A stretch of 64,000 nucleotides of DNA from JBHENC01 sp051000345 (lineage in GTDB: Bacteria > Acidobacteriota > Blastocatellia > Pyrinomonadales > Pyrinomonadaceae): contig JBPCOJ010000067.1 of the NCBI GenBank assembly GCA_051000345.1, forward strand, positions 1 through 64,000. The letters run 5' to 3'. The notes under the pieces are model-generated. The model was not told where the DNA came from, did not search any database, and saw only the letters and a list, made by a program, of their open reading frames with translations. Shown here one piece after another: positions 42,218 to 51,853 of the stretch. Every line of letters begins with the position of its first letter. Position 1 is the first letter of the stretch. A program made the position numbers and the translations under genes.

Positions 42218-44710
42218 GTGCGCTCTCAACATATGCCGTCTTCGCATGAAATAACGCTTGATCGTGTCGCGCGCCTCGCTTCTTCGGGCGGCGCGGAAGA
42301 CGCGCGCTCGCTCGCGCAATTGCTCGGACATGAAGATTGGCAAACGCGCCGCGCCGCCGCCGAAGCCATTATTGAACGCGTTCATAATCACACAGTCGAA
42401 ACATACATCGACGAACTGCTCGACGAACTGCTCGAAGCCGTAAGCGGCGACAGCGCGCAGGCAGGGCGAAGGGCAGCCGCCATCACCGTCCTCGAAGGCA
42501 TCTGCTCAAAAATTCTGCCGCGCATCGAAGCGGAAATAAAAGCCACGCCGCAGCCTGCCGTGCGCATCGCATTGGCGGGCATCGTTTCTGCGGCGGCGGA
42601 TAAGAACACCGTCGGATTGCTCGCTCCGCTTGCGCAAGACGCGGACACGAATGTTGCCGCCGCCGTCATCGCCGCGCTCGGACGCACCAACGATAGAGAA
42701 GCGACACAAATTCTTCTGCATTATTCGATGGGCAAAAACGAGTGGCTGCGCTTTGCCGCCGTCGGCGCGCTCGGCGAGTTGGGCGATGCGCGCGCGATTC
42801 CGCGTCTGAAAGAATTGCTTGAAGATTCTTTGATGATCGATGCGGCGGCAAGCGCGCTCGTCGAAATTGCAAGCATCGACTCATGCGCGGCGCTCGCAGG
42901 GCATCTGCGCAATGAAGATAAAACCTTGCGCCCGGCGGTGCTTGCCGCGATTGTTTCCCTCGCCTGCGGCGAACGCACAGGCCAACCGCGCCGCATCAGC
43001 GAAGCGATACGCGCGCGCGTCCGGCAAGCGTTTCGCCAAGCGAGCGATGAATCGACATTCTTACATCTGGCGCAGATGGTTTCGTCTGCGGAAGCGGAAC
43101 ACGCGCGCGCGGGCATTTGCGCTCTCGGCTGGCTCGGCGATGCGCGCGCCGTTTCCATCGTCGCCGGCGCGCTCAAAAAGCCGCCGCTTGCCGCCGCCGC
43201 GCGTCAGGCTCTCGCAGATTTATCGCACACGCCACACAATCTCAAAGCATTGCTCGCTGCCGCAGAGTCGCATTCGATTCCCGCCCATGAAGTCGCGCTC
43301 GCCATTAATCAGGCGCGCAGTTTCGGAAGCATCGAAGCCTTATCACGTCTGGCTGCCGAAGCAAGCGATGCGGAAACGCTCGAAGCATGTTTGACGGCGC
43401 TCGAACAAGCACGCGAGTGGATGCTGGAGTTGCAGCCGACACGAATTGACAAGGACGAAGCGAGGCGCGTATTCGAGAATGTGCGCGGATGGACGGCGAC
43501 AGCGAACGGCGAAACGCTCGTTAAATTCGCCGCGCTTCTCGGCGCGCTCGCACGCTTTGTTTCGGATGCGTCGGCCAAGACCGTTGACGATGAATTGCAA
43601 ACGCGCGACGACGCGGCGCTTGCGCGGTTGGCTTTCCGGCAAAACTTTTCGCAAGCGCTTGCCATGGAAGAAGCACGCAGAGCGCAACGCCACCCGAACG
43701 TTTCGGTGCGCTTGTCCGCCATCGAAATTTTGAGCGAACAATCCGCTTCACACGACAACATCCAACTCGCCGCGCATTTAACGGATGAATCCGTCAGCGT
43801 GCGGCGAGAGTGCGCGCGCGCCTTGCGTCGCAACGCAGCAACGATGAGCATTGCAGTATCCCTTGAGACGAGCCGCGCGCTGCTGGCGAGCCTCGCAGAC
43901 GAAGATGTATGGGTAAAAACTGAAGCATTGCTCTCGCTCGGCGCGCTCTTTGGAGCCAACGAAGCGATTCGCGCGCGTCTTCGCAATGAACTAAAAGCGC
44001 CGCATCCCTTGTGCCGTGTCGCCGCCGCACAAGCTTTGACTGCGCCTACTTCGACTGCGAACTACCCGCACATAAACTCGCCCGCAGAGACCGTTGCGCC
44101 GGATCATCCTTCAACGATTCAACACGCCGCGCCGCAATCTCATGCGCTGCAACCTTCAGTTCCGTTGCAAACTTATGCCGATGCTACAGAGTGGCGCGCG
44201 CTGGCGCAGCTCGCCAAACGCGACACGCAAACGGAAGTGCGCCGTGCCGTCGTGCTCTGCTTTGCGCGCTGCACACAGCCGCGCATCATGCTGTCTGTGG
44301 CGCGCGGCGCGCTGAAGGATGCGGCGTGGCCTGTGCGTCGCGCGGCGATCAACGTGCTCGATGCCTGCGCGGAAGCGGGCGCGCTGAAACTGCTGCTCGA
44401 CGCGGCAGCGAATGAATCGGAAACAGCCACAGTTCGCGGCGCTGCCCTGCGCGCGCTCGCCCGTCGCAACGCGACACAAGCCTTGCCACTCGCCTGTCTC
44501 GCGCTGGCAAAAGCGGATGCGTCGCTCGTCGAAGATGCTTTCGCGGCGCTGCTGTTTCTTAAGCCGACGCATCGCAAACAGCTTCTCGATGCGCGCTCGT
44601 CATATTCTCCGCGCGCCGCAACGATCATTGATTTCGTGCTCGCCGAAGAAAGCGAAACATCGCCGGATGAAACAGCATTGCCGGATGAAACGTCCGGCGG
44701 CAGGCTTTAA
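42218..44710 (+). CDS. HEAT-repeat protein inside chemosensory operon
   Basis: This 830-residue protein starts with a GTG supported by AGGAAAGG. It is composed almost wholly of alpha-helical HEAT/PBS-lyase-type repeats (for example LRFAAVGALGELGDARAIPR, VKTEALLSLGALFGANEAI, WPVRRAAINVLDACAEAGAL). One linker of about 40 residues rich in Pro/Ser/Thr/His (near 610-650) separates the repeats into two arrays. HEAT arrays are protein-binding scaffolds; no catalytic domain is visible. Its place between cheW and cheR, with only 2 nt to cheR, indicates a function in the same sensory pathway. A HEAT protein of this size is not part of standard Che systems, although HEAT-repeat genes occur in some alternative (Frz-like) clusters. 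Confidence 0.88.
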   Translation: MRSQHMPSSHEITLDRVARLASSGGAEDARSLAQLLGHEDWQTRRAAAEAIIERVHNHTVETYIDELLDELLEAVSGDSAQAGRRAAAITVLEGICSKILPRIEAEIKATPQPAVRIALAGIVSAAADKNTVGLLAPLAQDADTNVAAAVIAALGRTNDREATQILLHYSMGKNEWLRFAAVGALGELGDARAIPRLKELLEDSLMIDAAASALVEIASIDSCAALAGHLRNEDKTLRPAVLAAIVSLACGERTGQPRRISEAIRARVRQAFRQASDESTFLHLAQMVSSAEAEHARAGICALGWLGDARAVSIVAGALKKPPLAAAARQALADLSHTPHNLKALLAAAESHSIPAHEVALAINQARSFGSIEALSRLAAEASDAETLEACLTALEQAREWMLELQPTRIDKDEARRVFENVRGWTATANGETLVKFAALLGALARFVSDASAKTVDDELQTRDDAALARLAFRQNFSQALAMEEARRAQRHPNVSVRLSAIEILSEQSASHDNIQLAAHLTDESVSVRRECARALRRNAATMSIAVSLETSRALLASLADEDVWVKTEALLSLGALFGANEAIRARLRNELKAPHPLCRVAAAQALTAPTSTANYPHINSPAETVAPDHPSTIQHAAPQSHALQPSVPLQTYADATEWRALAQLAKRDTQTEVRRAVVLCFARCTQPRIMLSVARGALKDAAWPVRRAAINVLDACAEAGALKLLLDAAANESETATVRGAALRALARRNATQALPLACLALAKADASLVEDAFAALLFLKPTHRKQLLDARSSYSPRAATIIDFVLAEESETSPDETALPDETSGGRL

Positions 44711-44712
44711 TC

Positions 44713-45591
44713 ATGTCACTCGCTTCATTCAATTCACCGCCCGATTTTTCCCCACGCGCAGACGATGCGGCGTGCATGGACGAAACGACCTTCCTGCGCC
44801 TGCGCGAGATGATCTACGAATCATCCGGCCTTTACTTCGATCAAAAATCGCAATCCTCGCTTGCACGCCGCCTGCGCGCGCGCGTTTCTGCGCTGCATCT
44901 GAACGGCTTCGAGCAGTATTACCTTTATCTTCAATTCGACCGTGACAGGCGCGCGGAAATGCAGCGCGCGCTCGATGCCGTCGCCGTCCACGAAACTTAC
45001 TTTTTCCGTGAGCAACGCGCGCTCAAAGCCTTCAGCGAAGAAATGCTGCCCGAGATTCACAGGCGCAATCTTGAAACGCGCACTCTTCGTGTATGGAGCG
45101 CAGGCTGTTCGACGGGAGAAGAGGCTTACACGCTCGCAATTCTGATTCTCGAATCAGGTCTTTTCAAAGACTGGACAATCGAGCTTTCGGCTAGCGATCT
45201 CTCGCAACGCGTTATCACCGAAGCGCGCAACGGGCGCTATACGGAACACTCTTTTCGCCAGACAAATGACGAACAACGCGCGCGCTATTTCACGCGGCAG
45301 CCGGATAACTCATGGCTCATCGACGAGCACTTGCGAACGATGGTCAACTTCGGCTGTTTCAATCTCGCGGACAGCCGCCGCTTCGACATCTACTCGAATC
45401 TGGACGTGATTTTTTGCCGCAACGTGATGCTTTATTTCGACACGCCCGCACGCCGTAACACAGTCGCAGGCTTTCATCATCAACTATGCGACGGCGGCTA
45501 TCTCGTGCTCGGCGCATCCGAATCACTCGTCACGCTCAACACGCCCTTTCGCCTCGCGCATTTACAAAACGATCTGGTATACCAAAAATGA
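44713..45591 (+). CDS. cheR: CheR-type chemoreceptor methyltransferase
   Basis: This 292-residue protein has the CheR N-terminal helical domain (about 22-85) and the SAM-binding domain. Motifs include VHETYFFREQRAL, LRVWSAGCSTGEEAYTLAIL (SAM site), DIYSNLDVIFCRNVMLYFD and YLVLGASESL. CheR methylates glutamates on receptors, which sets adaptation. The gene follows the HEAT gene by 2 nt and precedes cheB by 55 nt. There is no TPR extension. The protein should act on a receptor encoded outside this window. Confidence 0.93.
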   Translation: MSLASFNSPPDFSPRADDAACMDETTFLRLREMIYESSGLYFDQKSQSSLARRLRARVSALHLNGFEQYYLYLQFDRDRRAEMQRALDAVAVHETYFFREQRALKAFSEEMLPEIHRRNLETRTLRVWSAGCSTGEEAYTLAILILESGLFKDWTIELSASDLSQRVITEARNGRYTEHSFRQTNDEQRARYFTRQPDNSWLIDEHLRTMVNFGCFNLADSRRFDIYSNLDVIFCRNVMLYFDTPARRNTVAGFHHQLCDGGYLVLGASESLVTLNTPFRLAHLQNDLVYQK

Positions 45592-45646
45592 TTCAGTTTT
45601 CACTTTTGAGCTTCTACTGAAAACTGAAAACTCAAAACTGTTTACT

Positions 45647-46720
45647 ATGCTTTACCGCTTGCTCATCGCCGATGATTCGCCGCTTTATCGTTTGCGGCTG
45701 TCGCAGATTTTCGCGGCTTCGGATTGTTTGCAAATCGTCGGCCTTGCGAACGATGGGCGCGAGTGCATCAAACAACTGACGGAGCGGCGCGCGGATGTGC
45801 TGGTGCTCGATCTGGAGATGCCGGAATTGGACGGCTTCAGCGTGCTGCGCTGGGCGATGAAGCACAGGCCTTTGCCCGTCGTCGTGTGCAGCGGGCAGAC
45901 CGAAAGCGACAGCGTTTTTCGAGCGCTCGAAGCAGGCGCGGTGGATTTCATCACCAAGCCGGAACTGCGCCACGCAATTCGCTCCGAAGAATTTGCCGCG
46001 CACTTGCGCCACAGAGTCGAAGCGGCAGCCGACGCGCACGCGCCTGCAACGAATCAAGCAAGTGTCAAAGTCAGCGAAGAATCGAAGCAGGCCGCCGTCC
46101 TCGCCGCACAACACACGCATGGTTCATCCGCGAACGCTGCGCGCATCATCGGCATCGTCGGTTCTGCGGGAAGCCCCGCCGCCGTCAGTCAAATTATCTC
46201 GCGCCTGCGTCCCACATTCACGACGCCCGTCGTCATCGCGCTTCACATGCCGCAGGGCTTTACGCATTCATTTGCCGAACGCCTTGCGCGCGCGACGCGT
46301 TTGAATGTCAGCGAAGCGCGCCACGATGAACGCATTGCTTCTTCACACATTTATATTGCGCCCGGCGGTCAACACACATTCGTCCGGGCGGATAAAAACG
46401 GCGCTCTCTGCTTTCACATGGAGCCGCGCGCCGAACATGATTTTTACGCTCCGTCGGCGGATTATTTGCTAATGTCGCTGGCGGAGATTGCAGCCGAAGG
46501 CGTGCTCGGCGTGGTGCTGACGGGAATGGGCGAAGACGGCTTGCGCGGCGCTCGCCAAATACGCGCGCGTGGCGGGCGCATCATCGTCGAATCGCGCGAG
46601 ACCGCTGTGATCTGGGGAATGCCGCGCGCCGTTTCCGAAGCAGGGCTGGCCGACGCAGAACTCGACCCGCAGGCCATCGCCGCCGCGCTCCCGCTTTTTT
46701 GCGACAATCTCCAGACATAG
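45647..46720 (+). CDS. cheB: CheB-type receptor methylesterase/response regulator
   Basis: This 357-residue protein has a receiver domain (Asp9/Asp10, phospho-acceptor Asp55 in LVLDLEMPELDG, Lys in FITKPE), a linker rich in Ala/His and a methylesterase domain. The catalytic triad is present: Ser in IGIVGSAGSPAAV, His in IALHMPQGFT and Asp in LTGMGEDGLRG. The Ser loop reads GSAGSP instead of the usual ASTGGP, a change around but not at the nucleophile. It is the last gene of cheW-HEAT-cheR-cheB. A dyad rich in AAAACT lies between cheR and cheB. Phosphorylation by CheA would activate demethylation or deamidation of receptors. Confidence 0.92.
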   Translation: MLYRLLIADDSPLYRLRLSQIFAASDCLQIVGLANDGRECIKQLTERRADVLVLDLEMPELDGFSVLRWAMKHRPLPVVVCSGQTESDSVFRALEAGAVDFITKPELRHAIRSEEFAAHLRHRVEAAADAHAPATNQASVKVSEESKQAAVLAAQHTHGSSANAARIIGIVGSAGSPAAVSQIISRLRPTFTTPVVIALHMPQGFTHSFAERLARATRLNVSEARHDERIASSHIYIAPGGQHTFVRADKNGALCFHMEPRAEHDFYAPSADYLLMSLAEIAAEGVLGVVLTGMGEDGLRGARQIRARGGRIIVESRETAVIWGMPRAVSEAGLADAELDPQAIAAALPLFCDNLQT

Positions 46721-46784
46721 AAGAACCACCACGCCGATGTTAAAATAAGTTTCCGACTAATCAATTTTCGCTTTTCGCAAAACA

Positions 46785-49289
46785 ATGCACGATCAAGCTT
46801 TCGCCACGCTGGAATACGATTCGCTCTGCGCGCTTCTCGAACGCGGCGCGCAAACGCCGATGGGACGCACGCGCGCGCATGGACTTGCGCCGCTGGATAA
46901 TCGCGCAAACTTGCGTAACGCGTTGCAGGCGCTCGCGGAAGGCATGGAGCTGCGACGGCGCGGGGCCGCATGGTCTTTCCCGGAGTTAGCCGACCCGACG
47001 GAATTTTTGGCGCGTCTCCATGTCGAAGGCGCGACGCTCGAACCGCTCGCATTGCTCGAACTCGCGCGGCTCTGCGAACAAGCGTTGGCGGCGCGCGCGA
47101 ATATTCTCACGGAGCGAGATGCGTGTCCGGCGTTATGGGAAATTGTTTCCGATTTGCCGCGTGAACTCCACAGCATCGCGGCACGCGTCACAAATAAAAT
47201 TTTACCGAACGGTGAGTTAGATGACCGCGCAAGCCCGGAGCTTGCACGCATACGCAGCGACATCTCGCGGCTTCGTTCGAGCATTACGCGCTCGCTCGAA
47301 ACCATCATGCGGCGTTCGGAACAAGCGATTCAGGATGAGATCGTCACGATCAGAAATGACCGCTTCGTGATTCCCGTCAAAGCGGATCATCGCGGGCGCG
47401 TGCAGGGCGTCGCACACGGCTTTTCATCGAGCGGCGCAACGATGTTCGTCGAGCCTTTAGAAACGATTGACGCCAACAACGATTTGCAAAATTTGCGCGA
47501 AACAGAAGAACGCGAAATAGGCAAAATCCTCTTCACGCTGACCGAAGAATTGCGCCGCGAATTGCCCGCGCTTCAAATGGCTGCGCGCGCCGTCGCGGAA
47601 CTCGATTTCATCGGCGCGAAACTATGGCTCGCCGCGCGCTTCGATTGCGTTGTGCCGACGATTGACGAAGGCCATGCGCTCGAACTCACGGGCGCGCGCC
47701 ACCCGCTGCTCGAAGAAAACTTGCGCGAACACGGGGCAAGCGTCGTGCCTGTTTCGTTCGAGCTTGACGCGACGCAAACAGTCATGGTGATTTCCGGCGC
47801 GAACGCGGGCGGCAAAACCGTCGTCCTCAAAACCACAGGCTTGTTGGCGTTGATGGCGCTCTCCGGCCTGCCCGTGCCTGCGCGCCGCGCGCGAGTTCCC
47901 TTTTACGCGTCCGTCCTCGCCGACATCGGCGATCATCAATCGCTCGCCGCTAACCTCTCGACCTTCACGGCGCATGTCGCCAATATCAGCCGCATGATCG
48001 AGCTTTGCGACGCGCCCGCGCTCGTGCTGCTCGATGAAGTCGGAACCGGCACAGACCCGGAAGAAGGCTCTGCTTTGGGCGTCGCCGTCGTCGATCATTT
48101 TCGACGCGAATGCGGCGCGCACGTAATTGCGACAACGCATTACAGCGGCTTGAAAATGTACGCGGCGAACGAAGATGCTGTTATTAATGCAAGCGTCGAA
48201 TTCGATGACAAGACTTTGCAGCCGACATACAAACTGCTCGTCGGCCTCGCCGGTTCGTCTTCCGGCCTCGAAATCGCGCGGCGTTTCGGTTTTCCAGACA
48301 AAATTGTGCGCGCGGCGGCGACTCGCGTGAACAATTCAACACTCGACGCCACCGAGTATCTCAAACGCATCAAGCGCGAAGCCGAAGACGCCGAAAGTTT
48401 GCGCCGCGCCCTCGAAGAAGAGCGCGGCGCCGTCGCCGAAAAATACGCATCTCTCGACGCGGAAGCCGGGAAACGGGAGCGCAAACGACAGGCCGCATTT
48501 GAAAACGAATTATTACTTGCCGTCGAAGAATTCGAGAAACGCTCGCGCGAACTCGTCGGCAAAATCGAAGACCAAGCCGCGCGCACGCGCATCGAACGCC
48601 AAGCTAAAGCAAGCGCCGCCGAACTTCGCCGCGAAGTCAAACGCGTCGCCCGCCCGTCGCTCAATACTGCTTCGTCAACCAATCATTCGACAAAGGAATT
48701 TGATCGCGCGGGCAAAAACGACAGCGTGCGCGTTGTTCGTGACGGGCGCATCATGGACTTCAATCAAATCTCCGGCGACGATCAAACAGAACAGATTGCG
48801 CCCGCGCGTGACATCATCGCCGGAGACCGCGTTCGCCTGCGCTCGTTCGGCTCAATCGGCATCGTGGACAAACTGAAAGGCAACGAAGCGGAAGTGCGCG
48901 TCGGCTCCGTGCGCCTTAGAGAAAAGCTCTACAATCTCGAACTGCTCGCGCCCGTCGCTGCGCCCAAACCCGAAACGAAACGCAGCACGCGCGCGCCCGC
49001 ATCGAACAACACTGTAATTAATCTTCGCATGGATGATGCGGACGCACGCGCCGAACTCAACGTCATCGGGCGCACAACGGACGAAGCCGTTGACATGACG
49101 GATAAATTTCTCGATGAGGCTTATCTCGACAGCCATCACACGATACGCATTATTCACGGTCACGGCACGGGCGCACTCCGTCGTGCCATCGGCGAACACC
49201 TGCGCAATCACCCGCACGTCGCACGCTTTGCCCAAGCGCCAAACGATCAAGGCGGTGCGGGCGCAACCATCGTAGAGGTCAAGCAATGA
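46785..49289 (+). CDS. mutS2: MutS2 endonuclease/ATPase
   Basis: This 834-residue protein has the MutS core and clamp domains (about 1-300), an ABC ATPase with Walker A GANAGGKTVVLKTTG and Walker B ALVLLDEVGTGTDPEEG, a coiled coil (about 515-620) and a C-terminal Smr domain (about 755-834; LNVIGRTTDEA and HGHGTGALR). MutS2 acts against recombination and on collided ribosomes in other bacteria. It lacks the mismatch-recognition domain of MutS1, as expected. The stop overlaps the next start (ATGA). It lies 64 bp after cheB on the same strand, probably under a separate promoter. Confidence 0.95.
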   Translation: MHDQAFATLEYDSLCALLERGAQTPMGRTRAHGLAPLDNRANLRNALQALAEGMELRRRGAAWSFPELADPTEFLARLHVEGATLEPLALLELARLCEQALAARANILTERDACPALWEIVSDLPRELHSIAARVTNKILPNGELDDRASPELARIRSDISRLRSSITRSLETIMRRSEQAIQDEIVTIRNDRFVIPVKADHRGRVQGVAHGFSSSGATMFVEPLETIDANNDLQNLRETEEREIGKILFTLTEELRRELPALQMAARAVAELDFIGAKLWLAARFDCVVPTIDEGHALELTGARHPLLEENLREHGASVVPVSFELDATQTVMVISGANAGGKTVVLKTTGLLALMALSGLPVPARRARVPFYASVLADIGDHQSLAANLSTFTAHVANISRMIELCDAPALVLLDEVGTGTDPEEGSALGVAVVDHFRRECGAHVIATTHYSGLKMYAANEDAVINASVEFDDKTLQPTYKLLVGLAGSSSGLEIARRFGFPDKIVRAAATRVNNSTLDATEYLKRIKREAEDAESLRRALEEERGAVAEKYASLDAEAGKRERKRQAAFENELLLAVEEFEKRSRELVGKIEDQAARTRIERQAKASAAELRREVKRVARPSLNTASSTNHSTKEFDRAGKNDSVRVVRDGRIMDFNQISGDDQTEQIAPARDIIAGDRVRLRSFGSIGIVDKLKGNEAEVRVGSVRLREKLYNLELLAPVAAPKPETKRSTRAPASNNTVINLRMDDADARAELNVIGRTTDEAVDMTDKFLDEAYLDSHHTIRIIHGHGTGALRRAIGEHLRNHPHVARFAQAPNDQGGAGATIVEVKQ

Positions 49290-49852
49290 GCACCACAATC
49301 ACGAAAGTCACTACCTCTGAAGAACTGCTGGCGCTGCCGCGCGGCGAATTTCGTTACGAGCTAATCAACGGAGAACTGAAGCAAATGTCACCCGCAGGAC
49401 ACAAGCACGGGCGCATCGCAATGCGTCTCTCCGTACATCTCGGTTCGTATGTCGAACAGCACGGACTCGGTGAAGTCTATGCAGCGGAAACGGGTTTTAA
49501 GTTGCGCACGAATCCCGATACGGTGCGTGCGCCGGACATCGCATTTATTCGTCAGGAGCGCGTCGATGAAGTCGGCGATGCGAAAGGCTATTGGCCGGGC
49601 GCGCCCGATCTCGCAGTTGAAGTAGTTTCGCCGAATGACCTTGCTTACGAGGTTGAAGAAAAAGTGCAGGAGTGGCTCGAAGCAGGCGCGCGATTGGTGT
49701 GGGTCATCAGTCCGAAACTTCGCACCATCACCGTTCACCGTTCACCGACAAGCATCACCACGCTGACGGAAGCCGACACGCTCGACGGCGAAACAGTCGT
49801 GCCGGGTTTTCAATACGCTGTCGCTAAATTGTTTGTGACGAAGCATAGTTAA
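49286..49852 (+). CDS. Uma2 family (DUF820) putative endonuclease
   Basis: This 188-residue protein belongs to the Uma2/DUF820 group, which has a PD-(D/E)XK fold. Characteristic segments are YELINGELKQMSPAGHKHGR, VRAPDIAFI, DLAVEVVSPND and VEEKVQEWLEAGARLVWVI. The acidic residues in RAPD, AVEV and the following Lys fit the nuclease core. The function is unproven in general; such genes are multi-copy in Cyanobacteria. It is unusual here because translation is coupled to mutS2 by an ATGA overlap, and dnaG follows after 27 nt. That suggests co-expression with replication and repair genes. Confidence 0.85.
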   Translation: MSTTITKVTTSEELLALPRGEFRYELINGELKQMSPAGHKHGRIAMRLSVHLGSYVEQHGLGEVYAAETGFKLRTNPDTVRAPDIAFIRQERVDEVGDAKGYWPGAPDLAVEVVSPNDLAYEVEEKVQEWLEAGARLVWVISPKLRTITVHRSPTSITTLTEADTLDGETVVPGFQYAVAKLFVTKHS

Positions 49853-49879
49853 AGACATTCGTGATTTGGAACTTGAAAC

Positions 49880-51742
49880 ATGCGTTTCCCGCAAACATTT
49901 ATTGATGACTTGAGGCGGCAGGCGGATATTGTGCGCGTCATTTCGGATTACGTGTCTTTGAAGAAGAAAGGCACGAACTGGATGGCGTGCTGTCCGTTTC
50001 ATCAGGAAAAGTCCGCGTCGTTTTCCGTTAGCCCGTCGAAGGATATTTATTATTGTTTCGGGTGTCATCGGGGCGGGAGTGTGTACAGCTTTGTGATGGA
50101 GATCGAGGGCTTGTCGTTTCCCGAAGCGGTGAAGACTGTCGCGGAAAAGGCGGGCGTGCCTTTGCCTGCCCTTGTGGAAGACAAAAAGTATGAGGCGCGC
50201 AGGCAGGAAGCGGATGAAGTCGTGGAGCTTAATTCGTGGGCGCTCGAATGGTGGGAAGCAGAGTTGGCGGAGAATGGAAAAGAGGCGAAGGAAGCGCGTG
50301 AGTATCTTGAGCGGCGGGAGATTGCAGACGAGACAGGGAAGGTTTTTCGTCTAGGGTTTGCGCCGGACAGTTGGGACGGGCTTTTATCGCATTTGAAGAA
50401 GCGCGGCGCGGATCAAGGGCAGATAGAGCGTAGCGGCCTCGTGGTAAAAAAAGATGCGGGCGGGTTTTATGATCGCTTTCGCGGGCGTTTGATTTTTCCT
50501 GTGATGGATGCGCAGGGGCGCGCTGTCGCTTTCGGCGGCAGAACTTTGCAGAAGGACGGCGAGCCGAAATATCTCAATTCGCCGGAAACCGCCGCTTACG
50601 TTAAAGGAAAGCATCTGTACGGCTTGAACGTCGCGCGCGAGGAAATCAGGCGGCGAAAATTCGTGATTCTCGTCGAGGGCTATCTGGATTTGATCGTGCC
50701 GTATCAATTCGGCATCGGAAATATGGTGGCGAGTCTGGGGACGGCTTTGACGGGGGAGCAGGCGAAACTTTTGGCGCGGTTTGCGCGTAAGGTGGTAATT
50801 AACTATGATGGAGATAAGGCTGGATTAAACGCTGCGCGACGCGCGACGGAAGCGCTTCTGGCAGAAGACTTTGAAGTGAAGGTGCTGGTGCTGCCGGACA
50901 ACGCCGACCCGGATGAGTTCATCAAAAAGTATGGCGCGGAAGAATATAACAGGCGGCGTGGAGAATCCTTTCCACACATAAAATTTTTGCTCGATCAAGC
51001 GGTACGGAATCGCACTCTTCATCGCCCTGCGGAAAAAGCGGCGGCAGTCGAAGAAGTGATTCCGTCTTTGCGCGCCGTGCGTAATCCGATTCAGAAGCGC
51101 GAGTATTTCGATATGGCAATGGATGCGCTGAGGATTGACGAACGCAGTTTGCGCAACGATCTCTGGCAAACAGTCAAGGGTGGCAGCGGTATCGGCGCGC
51201 CGATCAAGGATGAAACGAGCGTGCGGCAAAAGATTGCGCGTGCGGCGGGCGCGCAGCCGACAATGGCCGAGCGGCAATTGCTCGAAATGCTTTTCGCCGA
51301 TGCGGAATTACGCCGCGCCGTTTTGCCGCAAATCGAGTTGGCCGATTATGAAGAGTTGCCGACGGCGAGTATTTTTCGCGCGCTCGTCGAACTCGAATCG
51401 GCGAGCGCGGAAATTGACTTCGCAACTCTTTCCGAAAAAACGGCGGACGATCCGGTAGCCGAAGAACTTTTGCCGCTGCTCTTAATGTCAGAGCCGCAGC
51501 GCGCCGACGGCGAAGCGTTGGACGACACCTTGAGAATCGCGGAAAGCTGTTTGGCGGCGTTACAGATAATGACGCTTGATCGCCGCATCAACGAACTCGG
51601 TATCGAGATTGCCAACGCGGAACGCGCGGGCGAACAGGAACGCAGCAGTCAGTTGGCCGTCGAATATGTGGAACGAACGCGGCGCAGAAATGATTTGCTT
51701 CCGAAGATGAATGCAACCGGATGGTCGTCCGGCGCAGCTTAA
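49880..51742 (+). CDS. dnaG: DNA primase DnaG
   Basis: This 620-residue protein is full-length DnaG. It has the N-terminal CHC2 zinc site (Cys38, His41, Cys59, Cys62), the catalytic core with the TOPRIM acidic residues in VILVEGYLDLIVPYQF and VVINYDGDKAGLNAA, and a C-terminal helicase-binding domain (about 450-610). It synthesises RNA primers at the replication fork with DnaB. It lies upstream of rpoD; the dnaG-rpoD pair is the ancient macromolecular synthesis operon. The preceding Uma2 gene is 27 nt away. Confidence 0.95.
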   Translation: MRFPQTFIDDLRRQADIVRVISDYVSLKKKGTNWMACCPFHQEKSASFSVSPSKDIYYCFGCHRGGSVYSFVMEIEGLSFPEAVKTVAEKAGVPLPALVEDKKYEARRQEADEVVELNSWALEWWEAELAENGKEAKEAREYLERREIADETGKVFRLGFAPDSWDGLLSHLKKRGADQGQIERSGLVVKKDAGGFYDRFRGRLIFPVMDAQGRAVAFGGRTLQKDGEPKYLNSPETAAYVKGKHLYGLNVAREEIRRRKFVILVEGYLDLIVPYQFGIGNMVASLGTALTGEQAKLLARFARKVVINYDGDKAGLNAARRATEALLAEDFEVKVLVLPDNADPDEFIKKYGAEEYNRRRGESFPHIKFLLDQAVRNRTLHRPAEKAAAVEEVIPSLRAVRNPIQKREYFDMAMDALRIDERSLRNDLWQTVKGGSGIGAPIKDETSVRQKIARAAGAQPTMAERQLLEMLFADAELRRAVLPQIELADYEELPTASIFRALVELESASAEIDFATLSEKTADDPVAEELLPLLLMSEPQRADGEALDDTLRIAESCLAALQIMTLDRRINELGIEIANAERAGEQERSSQLAVEYVERTRRRNDLLPKMNATGWSSGAA

Positions 51743-51774
51743 TTTTCAGTAACTGTTTCAGTAATTTTAGTGGC

Positions 51775-51780
51775 TATAAT
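51775..51780 (+). promoter_or_regulatory. Candidate sigma70 -10 box of rpoD
   Basis: TATAAT matches the consensus -10 and lies about 74 nt before the rpoD start. A weak -35 candidate is AACTGT at 51751-51756, with an 18-bp spacer. A promoter between dnaG and rpoD would allow rpoD to be made independently. Confidence 0.5.
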
Positions 51781-51853
51781 AATCGCAGGAGACGGGCGCG
51801 CGCCAAAGCTTTCTCCCTTATTTAATCCGGCGCGGAAGGTGGACTAAGAACGG

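Noticed and set aside
43309..43986. Minus-strand frame of 225 codons over the HEAT gene
   Set aside because: Ala/Ser/Arg-rich shadow of a repetitive helical protein, with no motif or ribosome-binding site.
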